Source: Brachycybe producta (Eukaryota; Arthropoda; Diplopoda; Playtdesmida; Andrognathidae). From it: 64,000 nucleotides of DNA. Below are positions 44,911-56,045 of this stretch, in pieces; the first letter of the stretch is position 1; each line of letters opens with the position of its first letter. Position numbers and translations under genes: made by a program. The notes under the pieces were generated by a model. It was not told the origin of the DNA, ran no database searches, and saw nothing but the letters and a program-made list of their open reading frames with translations. The stretch covers positions 185,001 to 249,000 of the forward strand of contig JAUPFP010000022.1 of assembly GCA_036925085.1 (NCBI GenBank). The letters run 5' to 3'.

Positions 44911-45823
44911 TCAATTGCTAGCACATGTGCAATGTCTACCTTGATGCCTATGCTGAATAGCCGTCTCACATCCATTCTTGAATCCACGAAGATGACATTG
45001 TTTTCGACAGTATCTCACAATAGAGTCACGACGACTTTGACAACCTATGATTGGAAACTATTCGTGACGATGTTTCTTTCTTTTAGGGACTATAGAAGAG
45101 TAAATGAATAGCTTAAGGGCGAGTGCAGACGACAGACAGTCGGTGACGGACTAGAGTGTAGTAAGGCCAGCACACACGACCGGCAGTCTGTCAGTTGTCT
45201 GAGGCCGACAAACCGCAAGTGCACACGACCGTCTGGTTTGTCAGTGGTTGTGTTTGTGCATAGTTTCTGTGCACGTCCACGGCCGTGTACAGGTGCTCCA
45301 TCCCACCGCCGACAATAAGGTTTGTGGGAAAAAATAAAAAATGTCTCATCTTTTGCCCCGGAAAGTCTAATTACTTATAAGTAATTAGACTTTCCGAGAC
45401 AAAAGATGAGACATTTTCTAGTCGGGCTTCTTAAAGAAGCCGTACTGTTCGTTCTGGCAATAACTGCCACTGATTCTGTCGTCTGCACTCGCCCTAAGGT
45501 TTTTTTTTTTTAAAGTGTAGTCAAAGTGTGTCATTAGCAAAATGTAGAGAAACTAGAAATTGTTTTCGAAAGTAGAAGGGTTGCTCAATCACTTCAGGTT
45601 ATTTTCTTGTTGATATATTTGAAAATAAGCTTTTTATGTGAGCTATTCAGCCTCCTTAAGCACAATTTCAGAGAACGTGATAAGTAACTTTTAAAGTGCA
45701 GCTTATATCTGAAAAACAAGTTAATTTTTACTTACTAACAGCTTGACAATCGTCTACATTCGTTGATAGGATGATCAAAAAGCCAACGAGAAGCACAACA
45801 GAAAATTTTGTCAAATTTTTCAT
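44911..45823 (-). CDS. Gene C: secreted six-cysteine CSalpha-beta defensin-like peptide
   Basis: Spliced gene with coding segments 45823-45736 and 45044-44911. Exon 2 follows the acceptor TTTATTTTTTAG (exon starts 45848). The ATG opens a signal peptide MKNLTKFSVVLLVGFLIILS ending ...VDDCQA, then V and a phase-1 donor GTAAGTAAA. Exon 3 follows CCAATCATAG and codes for 43 residues, C-x10-C-x3-C-x8-C-x12-C-x-C, with HLRGFKNGC and a His/Arg-rich loop, ending at TGA. The precursor is 73 residues with no His-rich propeptide. AATAAA lies 40 bp downstream (44871-44866). The 691-bp intron holds a Harbinger-like MITE. Exon 1 and promoter are near 50114-50230, so intron 1 is about 4.3 kb, enlarged by two solo LTRs and a palindromic element. 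Antimicrobial function is inferred from the fold signature. Confidence 0.76.
45117..45494. mobile_element. Harbinger-like MITE with nested palindrome, in gene C intron
   Basis: Inverted ends GGGCGAGTGCAGACGAC and GTCGTCTGCACTCGCCC are flanked by TAA on both sides (45114-45116 and 45495-45497). The left-end sequence also occurs in the introns of genes A (17150), B (24740) and D (degenerate, 52615), so the insertion may predate duplication. A perfect-looking ~80-bp palindrome is nested at 45337-45418. Confidence 0.72.
45337..45418. repeat. Long palindrome inside the MITE
   Basis: AAAATGTCTCATCTTTTG at the left pairs with CAAAAGATGAGACATTTT at the right, and AAAGTCTAATTACTTATAAG continues to the centre of symmetry at TTATAA. 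Only the short CCCCGG/CCGAGA segments are mispaired. Confidence 0.85.
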
Positions 45824-46388
45824 CTTAAATTTATTTAATGTACTTTATCTAAAAAATAAATTAAAAAATAGAAGACATGAGTCATGTGACTCCAAACCAA
45901 ATCTGCCACTTCTTTTAAACAAATACAATTCAGTTTTTATTAAAGGGGGGGGATTCAATATTTAGCTACTATTGATTGATTACTGGAACTGATGGAACCG
46001 GTTTGCCCAGTATAGGCCGAACTAATAAGAACGGGTTCCAAACAGAAGATTCGGTTCGGTTCTACCCGTTGCCACTTATTACTCATGTGCTATGCAAATC
46101 TGCTAATGCATTTTGGGAAGCGGTTTGTCAAGATGGATAAACTGATCAGAACCGGTTTTTCAAAAATAGAGAACTAATTAAACCGGTTCCGAACCATGTA
46201 GAAATGGTTCGGTTCTACCCATTGAAATCTCTAAATGTGACTGAACTCGGCTTTTGTTTGGTTCTTTTTCACCAAACCAATTATGTTTAACTCGGAAAAG
46301 GCGCTCATAAATTGTCTAAAATGCAATCCAATACACTAGCCCACTGGGCTGCTAGATTTAGCTCAAGTTTTTCATTAAATATATCCTA

Positions 46389-47688
46389 CTAGAAAGAAAG
46401 CCCGTCTTCGACGGGTGTGATAGCGTTTCAGCGACCCCAGACAAATTATAACTCAAGTTACACTTGATTGATTCGCAATTAATAAAGACGCAATAATAAA
46501 CTTTTCACTTTTATTTCAGTGACAAAATAAAATACTGAACACAACAGTAACATTAAAATTAATGAAGTATACAACTGTCCTGAAGTTTTATAACTGAAAA
46601 CATTTTTTTCTACATACTGCAAATTTTTCTGCTCTACTAATGTATTATTATCATGGCAATCTGCTTAATCATCACATATGGTGATGTACCAAATGTTCTT
46701 TATAGGATTTAAGTTGAGGGAACATTTCGGTCGTTCGAAAGTGGTGATATTTTGTGATATTATCTTCGTTATCTTACTGGAGCAAACTGGTGCATTTTCT
46801 TGCTGGAATACTAAGCTAATGCTAGGGAATCGATGTTTTTTAAGGCAGTGCATGTCCTCCCAACATTGTCTGATAAATGATGATTTTTGATTTGGTTGAA
46901 ATGAATCCTAAGCTATGCATTTTAAAAACTATGCTCCTCACCCACTGCCAAAATTTTGATTAGAAAAATATTGTTTTCCTCACATCCTTCCAATATGAAG
47001 AAAAGAAAGGAAAAAACACTTCAAGATCATCAAGATTGAATTTTTCCCTCAGAAAGTTTGGTGGTGAGAGCCTAACAATATGAGAAGTGTTTAGTGTCCC
47101 TTGTATTGAGTAGATTTTCCTTCATTTCAACCAAAAAATAATGTTTATTATCAGACAACATTATGAGAGTGTTTACTAACAGACTAAAGTGTTAGCTTAG
47201 TATTCGAGCAAGAAAATGCACCAGTTTACTACAGTAACATAAGGAATGAATGGTTAATAAACCGAAATATCACCACTCTCGAATGGCCGGCGTGTTAAGC
47301 AGATTGCCATGATTATACTACATCAGTAGAGCTGAAAAGTGCCATTTTAGCTGCTTCTGGGCAGAGTTTTTGTAAATTTGCTTATAAATATTGTTTAAAG
47401 TATGTAGAAATCAATATTTTAAGTTATAAAACATTAGGACAGTCGTATACTTTGTTATTTTTAATGTTATTGTTGTGTTCAGTATGTGATTTTGTCACAA
47501 TAATTAATAAAAGTGAAAAGGTCATTAGTTCGTTTATAATTATAAAGCGGTTTTTAATTTTCTAAATTTTTAACTTTTTAAGAAAAAAATTTCTGCCTAG
47601 CAGAACGTTTTTAATATAGGATGCTCTCTATGTTAAAAATTTCAGGAAAATCTATTGAGTGTAGCCCGAGTTATAAACAATTTCTGGA

Positions 47689-47695
<7 letters not shown>
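46389..47695 (-). mobile_element. Helitron/Helentron-like element containing an inverted Tc1 relic
   Basis: In minus-strand sense the 3' end is the hairpin CCCGTCGAAGACGGG (46415-46401), eight bases, then CTAG-T (46392-46389), a Helitron terminus. The other end (TTTATAACTCGGGCTACACT, 47680-47655) adjoins a (TA)n microsatellite. Most of the body is a large imperfect palindrome (arms about 46500-47010 and 47020-47530). Boundaries at the microsatellite side are uncertain. Confidence 0.5.
46665..46853 (-). pseudogene. Tc1/mariner transposase C-terminal fragment
   Basis: The minus-strand frame contains FQQENAPVCSSKITKIISQN and then CSLNLNPIKNIW. It aligns with the catalytic region of Tc1 transposases, which carry an FQQDNAPxH block and a SPDLNPIENxW block. 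The expected second Asp is Glu here and the NPIE Glu is Lys, so it is inactive. A second, inverted copy lies at about 47170-47330 on the plus strand. Confidence 0.7.
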
Positions 47696-47748
<53 letters not shown>

Positions 47749-47777
47749 TGTATATATATACTGTATATATACTGTAT
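47696..47777. repeat. (TA)n microsatellite
   Basis: About 50 bp of pure TA followed by TATATATACTG repeats, next to the Helentron-like element. Confidence 0.93.
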
Positions 47778-47812
47778 AGCATCTCAGATTGAGAACATTT
47801 CCAGATATACAT

Positions 47813-48365
47813 TGTAGAGCTATTGTTACAGTGCTCAGGTTTTAAACTCTTGACTAGAGTGGATACCGCTTTTCGTTAAGAGAGGGTTTGTGATATACCA
47901 CCTGAGTTCTACTGGTGCCGGGGTCGTTCTCTCAGATATTCTGTGGAATCTTTGCTGCTGGAAAAGAATATATAGACAGGCGAGACGGATGCAGGTTCGA
48001 TGTTATACTTATTTTATTATGACAAACTATGAATACATAATAAGGCAGAGAATAGTTACTGTGGCGTGCTTTCGCCACTGGAACATTATATGAGTAGTTT
48101 CATAGTTTCGATAATCAGAGAATGAACCATGAGTGTCTCGAAGCATGGTCTTTTATACCTAGGGCCTGTGTACACCCTTGTAGATGTACCCATGCCCTAG
48201 GGACCAGGCTTCGGCATGTAGCCATCTGCCAATACCGGAACCAGTATGTGTCTGTGAGCTTTGGGGTCTTCCAGAGGGAGGGAAGGGACGGAAGTATGTC
48301 CCTTATATCCCCAGGGGACCCCCATGCTATGGGAGGGACGGAAAGGCAAAATACAGGGTGTTACA
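47813..48365 (-). mobile_element. Solo LTR, 553 bp
   Basis: In minus-strand sense it begins TGTAACACCCTGTATTTTG and ends CTCTACA. ACAT flanks both sides (47809-47812 and 48366-48369). It has TATAAAAG (minus) at about 48157-48150 with an immediately upstream hairpin (CCTAGGGC 48158-48165 with GCCCTAGG 48194-48201). The opening bases match the 10-kb element's LTR, but the rest differs, so it is a related family. Confidence 0.8.
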
Positions 48366-49153
48366 ACATTTTGAGTAAATACTTTTCTTGATCCTCATAT
48401 AAGCCTGTTTTGTGTTGAAAAAATGAAAGTACAAAAACTCTGGCCAGGACTTGAACCAACGCACCTCTCACTTCTCTCCTAAAGACAATACCAAATTTGC
48501 TACCAATGTAAATTGTGAAATCAAAGGTGACCTTTACCATGACCCACGTGGGTTAATTTATTCTTTGAAAAAAACGTGATGCAATAAAGCCTGCTTTCCT
48601 GGCTGCCAACTTTTATATGTTCAGGTTTTTTTAAATTTGATGATTTTTCACAAAAATAAGGTAAACGGAACAAAATTGAAAATTCTAATGTAACCTACCA
48701 AAAAGCCTATCAAAAGATGTGTATACTGGTTAATTTTCACGATTCTAGTGTGTAGTTTCCGAGAACATTCGTGCACAAAGGGAGGGAGGGAGTGAGAGAG
48801 GGAGAGTCAGCCCTTAGCAAATTATGATAATAGATATGCTCATAGATCAATAAGTGGGAATGGAGAACATGGGTGAAATTTGTCTGTCTGTCAATAAGGA
48901 TGGATACCGAAATTTCTTTCCCCACTAATGAATGAATTATGTTTAATTTTTCATGAAATTCTGAAATTTATTTCTGGGCTATATAACTCGGAAATGGGAC
49001 CACCTATGTAATACTTATCTTCTGGAAGGTCCTACACTTTTCAAGGATAATTTCGTATGAAACAAAATAAACGTTTATGCACAGAAGCATTGTAACACTA
49101 TTTGTGAAACTTGAAAACGACCCTCTAAGTGGAAGTTTTCCAATTGAATTAAA
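48366..49153. other. Unassigned; possible tRNA-derived relic
   Basis: On the minus strand near 48452-48462, GGTTCAAGTCC matches the RNA polymerase III B box, with an A-box-like TAGCAAATTTGG about 45 bases upstream. No cloverleaf can be closed, so this is at best a decayed tRNA or SINE fragment. Nothing else was supported. Confidence 0.3.
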
Positions 49154-49675
49154 TGTAACACACCGAGAATCTAATTCTGGGTGGGTCGCATCAAATGGGA
49201 TGCCTGAACCCGCACTTACTCGATTTAACCCTGAAGTAAGGTCAGACGAAGGCGATGGAAAGAATAAAAACAAACTTTATTACATAAACAATGAAGATAA
49301 ACACTTTGATATAAGAAAAAAACCTCAAGAGGCTTAATAGTTGTTTCCTTCTCAGACCAGCAAAATGACGATGCGTCCAGATTGATGATCAGCTGAGAAA
49401 GAACAGCTGATATTCGAATTTGCCTCTTAATTTCATAGTGATCATTCACGCCCACTTTGTGATGTGTGGATCACATGATTGGCAAATTCGCCTGTCAGCT
49501 GTGACAGGTCGAACTTCATCAACCTGGCCACGTGGACGCCAGCTGACTTCGCAAAGAGAAAGAGAGGAAAGAAGGGAGATCGATATGAATATAGATCTCT
49601 ACTTATAGGTTAGACGGCTATGGTACAGATGACCCCCTTAAAACAAAACACCCAAAACACAGGGTGTCACATAAG
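49154..49675 (-). mobile_element. Solo LTR, ~522 bp
   Basis: In minus-strand sense it begins TGTGACACCCTGTGTTTTGG and ends GTGTTACA. The flanks TAAA (left) and TAAG (right) fit a 4-bp duplication with one change. The uninterrupted paralogous site is at 18778-18800 (CCAATTGAATTAAGTATA). A CCTATAAG TATA-like box and an AATAAA are present on the minus strand. Confidence 0.7.
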
Positions 49676-50113
49676 TATATAATAAATACAACGAACAATA
49701 AAGGTTAACAAATTTATGAACAGCAGCTATTGGTAACAAAAAGGACCATGCAAAATCGCTGTATAAGGTGAACGTTTTCATTTTTTTTTTTTGGTTATTG
49801 TGAGTTGCTTCACAAACTTGAGAAGTATGAAATCGGAACAAAAAGAATATTACTTAATCTAAATACATGTATATAAATTTCGTTAAATTCAATTCCGTAC
49901 TAAGTTTCGCCAAGTCCTTATTATACGTTACATATTAGTGTGTTCAACGCATAATATGTGTTATTTAAGTTGATATCTAACCAAAAAATGATGTAGAATA
50001 AATTATGGTGCTTTAAAAAGTGGCTCGATGGTTCAAAGCCACACGGTATAATTACATGAAAAGTGAGTTTTTGTGATTGCAATCGAAGTTTGTGCATAAA
50101 TGAAATTTCTTAC

Positions 50114-50230
50114 CAAAATGAGTCGAACTACTTTTTCATATACGAAAGTGTGTTGTGGTCCATAATTGCTGAAACTACTGCTATATATACTCATGGAAGA
50201 AATACAATGGAATACAGAAATAGACACGTG
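50114..50230 (-). promoter_or_regulatory. Gene C promoter and non-coding exon 1
   Basis: CACGTG (50230-50225), 35 bp, TATATATAG (50189-50181), then a 5' UTR running to CTCATTTTG and the donor GTAAGAAAT at 50113. Assignment to gene C rests on order along the array. Confidence 0.55.
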
Positions 50231-50450
50231 ATGAACATTAGTAGAAAAATAATATTGCATTTTGAATGTGTTTATATTAACAGTGCAATTTTTGTTTGAA
50301 TGCTGCTACTTTTTTTTTCTGCATGCAAACAAAACAATTATGTACTTATGAGAAAGGGTTGCAAACGTTTTCGTCATTAGTAGTATTTATCTTGTCTCAT
50401 TTTTGTAGTTAAACCCAGGCTGCCAAAAAAAAAATATTATATATATAATA

Positions 50451-50935
50451 TCCCAGGTCTGTGTATGTGTGTGTGTGTGTGTGGAGTAACAAAAACCATT
50501 GAAGCACGTCGGAATTTATATAAATTTGAATAAATGAACCATTTTTTTTTCTCAAGGTCAACTATATGTTGAACTCTTCCTTTGGAAACTGTAGAAGGGG
50601 GAGAGAGAGAAAAGTGGGAGGGGTGAGGGGAAAAGGTTGGAAAGTGTAGAAGGGGGAGAGAGAGAGGAAAGTGGGAGGGGTGACTGAAATTGAAATGAAA
50701 GGAGTAAAAAAAGGAAAAAACGACGCTCATGCGCACAATTGCCTATGAACTCTTCCTTTGGAAAGTGTAGAAAGGGAGAGAGAGAGAAAAGTGGGAGGGG
50801 GTGAGGGGAAAAGGTTGGAAAGTGTAGAAGGGGAGAGAGAGAGAGAAAAGTGGGAGGTTGTGACTGAAATTGAAATGAAAGGAGTAAAAAAAGGAAAAAA
50901 CGACGCGCATGTTCACAGTGTTTCTCAAAAAATAG
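50451..50935 (+). mobile_element. Partial Helitron-like element with internal duplication
   Basis: Following a TA-rich tract it starts TCCCAGGTCTGTG, the complement of the end seen at 63073. It contains the family blocks CTCAAGGTCAACTATATGTTG and GGAGTAAAAAAAGGAAAAAACGACG. A purine-rich GGGGGAGAGAGAGA segment is repeated four times, in two duplicated halves (50573-50735 and 50750-50910). The hairpin-CTAG end is missing. Confidence 0.55.
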
Positions 50936-52380
50936 TTTGCTTGACAAAAACGGTCTGTGGAGCATAGCGTCAGCCACTCCAGTGGCATGTTCCAGAAGGA
51001 CAAAAAGGGGAATAAATTTCTATTCAAGCCACCTTAAGCACAATTCCAGAGGACATGATAATTATTATACTAGTACTTAAGTAACTTAAATTGATGTTTA
51101 TCTTACATCTGTAATTTTTGACACTCGCATCGAGCTGGCTGATCTGAGGTACTGTGCATGCGTGAAAAGGCTGGCCTGGTAGTAAACCTCGTTTTAACAA
51201 GAGTTCCAAAAACGTTTTTATTGAATACTCTTGAATGGGCTTGCTGTTTTGGAACTTTTTACATGGTTTAAAGTTAAAGTGACAAGTTTTCTTTTGTATT
51301 TGCACGTGAATCTGTATTCTGAAGTAGTGCTAATTAAAAATGGAAATTATATTAGGAACTAGAAATATACTTGAATCACATATTGCTATTTTCATGTTGA
51401 TTGATATCTTTCAAAATCAGCTTTTTATTTCAGTTTGAAGAATGACCAAGCTTAAAGCAGGTGATTTTTTTTTTGTCTATAAAAAGTTTATTTTGAACAT
51501 GTAAATACCCTTCTAGTTTGTACAAACACTAGCTTTACTTAACTTTGCTCCAGAAAAACAATATATCAGCTGTTCATAAACCAACTACAGATTCTGCATT
51601 TTCTCATAGAATTTAACTATTCAGCCACCATAATGATTCTTAACAAAAAGCTGAAAAAACCATAAAGAAACGGTTCACACGTGCAGAAATACAAACAAAA
51701 AATATAAATGACAATAATAACAAAATCCGAATTATGAAAAGAACTTTTATTGTCAACTATTCTAGTTTCTTAAAACACTTCGAATTTTTTTTTTTCTCCT
51801 GAAAAACGTTCGCTTTGAAAAATACAAATTTTCTCAAAACCACAGGTTGGGAGAAGCCAAGGTTAGTAAATTGAGGTGTGCTGATAACTAAAGGGGGGGT
51901 TCCTCTCATCCAAACTGTTGTTAGAAATTAATACTGATATAGTAGTCACTGCAAGTGGCGCCATCCTGAGGGACAAAAAAACAAAATAAATATCTGTTCC
52001 GCCACCGTAACAGCGTTGTTGCTGTAGACATGATAGTCTAAATCTGTAAAGCGATTCGAAAATCGGGAAATTGAAATCTATTGAAATGGTTAGAATTTAA
52101 TTTTTATTCATATTTCTTCAGTTACAATGTTGGAATTTTTAAGCGTTTGTGTAGATTATATTAAAGTTTCCAATGTGCAATTCGGTTAATTAGTGTCAAC
52201 ATTGTCTTAACTTGATTACAGTGCGATAAATTAAACAACTTGTTTATTAGGTGTGGTTTATGTCGTTTCCAGTTTGCATCAATCAGTCCAACTTTCCATA
52301 CAGTTTTTTTTTTTACTTCCTGTGTTGTCTTATGAGAGTTTAAAAGAAAATTAATTAAAATTGTGTACCATTTAAAACAG
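50936..52380. other. Duplicated-unit flank with repeat relics
   Basis: No exon is evident. It holds GGTGGCTGAATAG-family relics (50950-51040 and 51940-52010), a fold-back relic (51340-51520) and the downstream flank of gene D (52080-52380), which is shared with genes A, B and C. Confidence 0.45.
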
Positions 52381-52422
52381 CTTTATTTCATACTTACTAT
52401 TGGCTCCATTGTGAAACAAATT

Positions 52423-53670
52423 TCACTGCTTGTTTGAACATCTGCAAAACCTAGGATGTGGCTTACATCCCATCTTGAATCCACGTTTATGACATTTGGT
52501 TTGACAGTGTGGCGTTTTCGGCAAACCACGACAACCTACGATTGGAAACTTATTAGTGACGGTTTTTTCTTCTTCTAGAGACTAGATGAGTAAATGAATT
52601 GTGGATGGCACGGATAGGCGAGCGCGGATGACACAGAGTTGGAGGCAGACTAGACTGTAGTAAGGTCAGCACACATGACCAACAATCTTTCAGATTTCAG
52701 AGCCCAAAAAACCACAAGAGCACGCGACTGTTGGTTTGTAGGTGGTTGTGCATCTGCGTGGATGCCTGTCAATCATATGCGCGCCCCACCCAGAACATAT
52801 GAGTCACTTAAACTCGACTTATTTTTTACTTAAGGTGGCTGAATAGATATATATATTTTGTTTTTGCCCACAGATGTCTCCATTGCATGGCTATTATGTC
52901 CTAAAGGAGGTCTCTTCTCGGGAATCTGCTTTTATATTTTTCAATTGAACTTTTTGAGAAATAGAAACATTACTAAAAAATTAAAAATGTTTTATCAACC
53001 GGAATAGTTGGTGGCAATACTAAGTTTTTTTGATGATGATATCTTTCAAAATAAACTTTTTATGAAAGTTTGAAAATGGCAAAAATAGTTTTCCATTAAA
53101 ATATTGATGGAAATACCCCCCCCCCCCCAAAAAAAAAGTGTCATTTTCAAACTGAACTAACTATAAAGTTGTTTATTTGTTTAAATATTGCTATGAAAAC
53201 ACTTTTAACATAGCCTTTTACCATTCTAGTTTTGAAAACAATTTGAATTTTTTCAGAATGTTTTTTTAAAAAATAGCTTGCTTGACGTTTTTACGTTCCA
53301 ATTTGACAAAAAACGGTCTACATGTGTACGGAGCATAGTGTTAGTCATTGCAGTGGTGCGTTCCGGAATGACAAAAACAAAATAAATTTCTATTCAGCCG
53401 CCATAAGCACAAATCTCGAGGACATAATTAATTAGTATACTAGTACTTAAGTAAGTTAAATTAAAGTGTAGCTAACATCTCTGAAAACAATTTTAATTTT
53501 TATCTACCATGAGACCGATGGTGTCCATGGTGATGGTGATGGGGATGGGGATGGGGATGGTGATGGTGATGGTGATGTCCTGGAAAAGCTTCACAATCGT
53601 CTACGTCCGTAGTTATGATCAGCAGGCAAACGATGAGACACACGACAGAAATGGATGTCAAACTTTTCAT
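52423..53670 (-). CDS. Gene D: defensin-like peptide with a histidine-rich propeptide
   Basis: Spliced gene with coding segments 53670-53508 and 52535-52423. Exon 2 follows TTTCTTTTAG (exon starts 53698). The ATG opens a signal peptide (MKSLTSISVVCLIVCLLII) ending ...VDDCEA. A tail FPG follows, then seven His, three Pro-His steps, five more His and GHHRSH, and exon 2 ends in phase 1. The donor is GTAGATAA, weaker than the GTAAGT of A and C; without splicing the frame would stop two codons on (Gly-Arg-stop). Exon 3 follows CCAATCGTAG and codes for 36 residues, C-x8-C-x3-C-x8-C-x6-C-x-C, ending at TGA. The precursor is 91 residues. AATAAA is at 52387-52382. The His tract could bind metal ions; this is inference. 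Confidence 0.73.
52834..53402. mobile_element. GGTGGCTGAATAG-family element in gene D intron
   Basis: The left end GGTGGCTGAATAGATAT (preceded by TAA) and the right end AAATTTCTATTCAGCCGCC are inverted. The interior has the shared blocks AACATAGCCTTTTACCATTC and GGAGCATAGTGTTAGTCA. It preserves the uninterrupted ATTGCTATGAAAA site that is occupied by the LTR retrotransposon in gene B. Confidence 0.65.
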
Positions 53671-55929
53671 TTTAATTTATTTAATGTACTTTATTTATCT
53701 AAAAGAAATTTAAAAAACAAACAAACAAGACGTAGGACCAATCAGTCACTTCTTTTAAAAACAATTGTTTCTATTAAATGGGATTTAATATTTAGCTATT
53801 ATTAATGGTTGACATTAAATGGCGTTGAAACTAATCCTTTTTTTTTCTTAAATTTGACTGAACTCGGCTTTTGTTTAGTCTTTTTTCACCAAACAAATGA
53901 AACTCAAGAAAAAAATGTTGTTCATTAAGTTAACCCTATTTACATTATATAATTAGACAATTATTGCTCGTAGAGCAATAAGTGGGAATGGAGAAAACAG
54001 GGCGAAATTTGTCGGTCAATAAGAATGGATTCCAAACGTTCTTTCCCCACTAGTTAATTTAATTATGATTAATTTGTCATCAGATTTTGAAATTTATTTC
54101 TGGGTGGTTCGACACGTATCAAGGATTCTACTCATTTAATTTAGTTTTTTTTTTTTAGAAAATGGCAACTATTTTTTTATCATTTTTTTAAAAAAAAATT
54201 CACTTTACTGTTTAGAATTTGAGTATTTCTTATATGAGCAGCTACTCAAATACGTCAGATGAAAGTGAGAAGCCACGAAAAACGAAGTAGAATGAAAAAA
54301 ACTTTTCCTGCGATTAGTGATGTGTCATGGAAATATTTCACGTGAAATGTATTTGAAATATTTCATTTCATCGAAATATTTCATATGACATGAGTTTAAA
54401 ATATTTTTAAGAAATGTGATATTTATTTAAAAGCTTGTTTCCAACTACTGAAACCATCAACGAAGAAATGGTGATTGTAATTGGTTCATAAGAGTATTTT
54501 AATCATGTTTTCAAACATAAACATGGCATGATACTTATGTGGCTGGCACCCTCAAATTACATCTTAATTGAAATGAAATTTGAAAAAAAAATAATAATTC
54601 TTACACCTTGTTTCTATTGGAGTGAAAAGATGAACTTTTTAAAAATTTCAACTGGTGAAAAATACAAGAAACGTGGCCCCACCTATTCACTGTCATAGGT
54701 GAGGAATTATCCACATAGTGGAAGCAAGGGAAAAGTTGCGAGTAGTTGTAAATCAAACGAACCTAAAGTGGCCGTGCAGCACGGATAGCTTCTTAAGTAC
54801 AAAACTACTGGATAATTTTAAAACCTTCTGTAAGGAAATCTTCGCAAATGACGAATAAGAAATAAAGGAGAAGAGCTATTGGATTTTTAGGCTTAGGCTT
54901 TTCCCAATTAAAGGGTCTTCTTAGGGGCTTGCTACTGGGTGGGTCCAGGCTGAACCAACCATACCTTGATGCAGGTAACAAGAGAGTAAGCTGTGAAGAA
55001 TGCCCTTATACCCTCTGGGTGGGTGGGGCATATAATCATTCCTGTCATAGGCAAGGACCAGGTTTGCTCAACTTTTCACCAATTAACATTTTCAAGAAGT
55101 TCAAATGTTCTTCCCAATGGAAACATGGCCTTATTAGACAAATACGAATATAAAAAAAATCCAGGATGCAGTAACTTTACAAGTGTAATTTCATTCAAAA
55201 ACTATGTCTAATTATTCTACGATTCTATTTCATGGATTTCAATTAATTTTACAACTTTTCAATATATTATATAAATTGCTTGAAATATTTCTACAAAATA
55301 AATGTCATGAAATTGCCCATCACTCACTAGCTGCAATAAAAGAAAGTTTTCTATTTTGCACACTTTTGTTTTCACACAATATTAAGTAAGGGACTCCACT
55401 GACAATCACAGCCTTGCTTTCTGTTGGGTGCAAGACAACCAAGTGATTCTGACTAGTTTTTTTTTCCAAAAGGGTTGCTTCCTATATGTAAAGTGATGTG
55501 CATTGTGAACATAGTTATTGTACGTAACGAAACGCAACGGAGCAAGAAAAATAAATAATTTGCAATACAATAACGATATTGATTCTTCGCTTAGCTTTGT
55601 TATAGTAACGTTTTGCGAAGTATAAACCAAGCCTTAGAAAAATTTCGTAGATAATTTCGTATGAAACGAAGTATAAGTGCGCATGCACAGAAGCGAAATT
55701 ATCTTAAAAAAGCAATCTTAAATTTTTGCAGCAATATAGACATCTATGTGATGCAATGAATTTCGATAGTGTTTCTCGAATCCCTTGTTTTATATTTAGT
55801 TAACAATGTAGAATAAGTTATGGTATTTAAAAAAGTGGTTTCATGATTCGAAACCAACTGGTATAATTTACATGAAATGTGAATTTTTGTGATTTTAAAG
55901 AAAGTTTGTGCATAAATTAAGTTTCTTAC

Positions 55930-56045
55930 CAAAATGAGTCCAACTACTTTTTCGTATACGCAAGTGTGTGTGGTCCATAATTGCTGAAACTACTGCTATA
56001 TATACTCATGGAAGAAATACAATGGAATACAGAAATAGACACGTG
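55930..56045 (-). promoter_or_regulatory. Gene D promoter and non-coding exon 1
   Basis: CACGTG (56045-56040), 35 bp, TATATATAG (56004-55996), then a 5' UTR with CGTATACGAAAAAGTAG ending CTCATTTTG and the donor GTAAGAAAC at 55929. Intron 1 is about 2.2 kb with no other exon seen. Confidence 0.62.

Noticed and set aside
48440-48520. Possible tRNA gene on the minus strand
   Set aside because: A B-box match exists, but no acceptor or T-stem pairing could be closed; kept only as a possible relic.
50437-51027. Ser/Leu/Pro/Phe-rich frames on the minus strand, also near 62705 and 63736
   Set aside because: They translate the pyrimidine-rich body of the Helitron-like repeats and recur with them.
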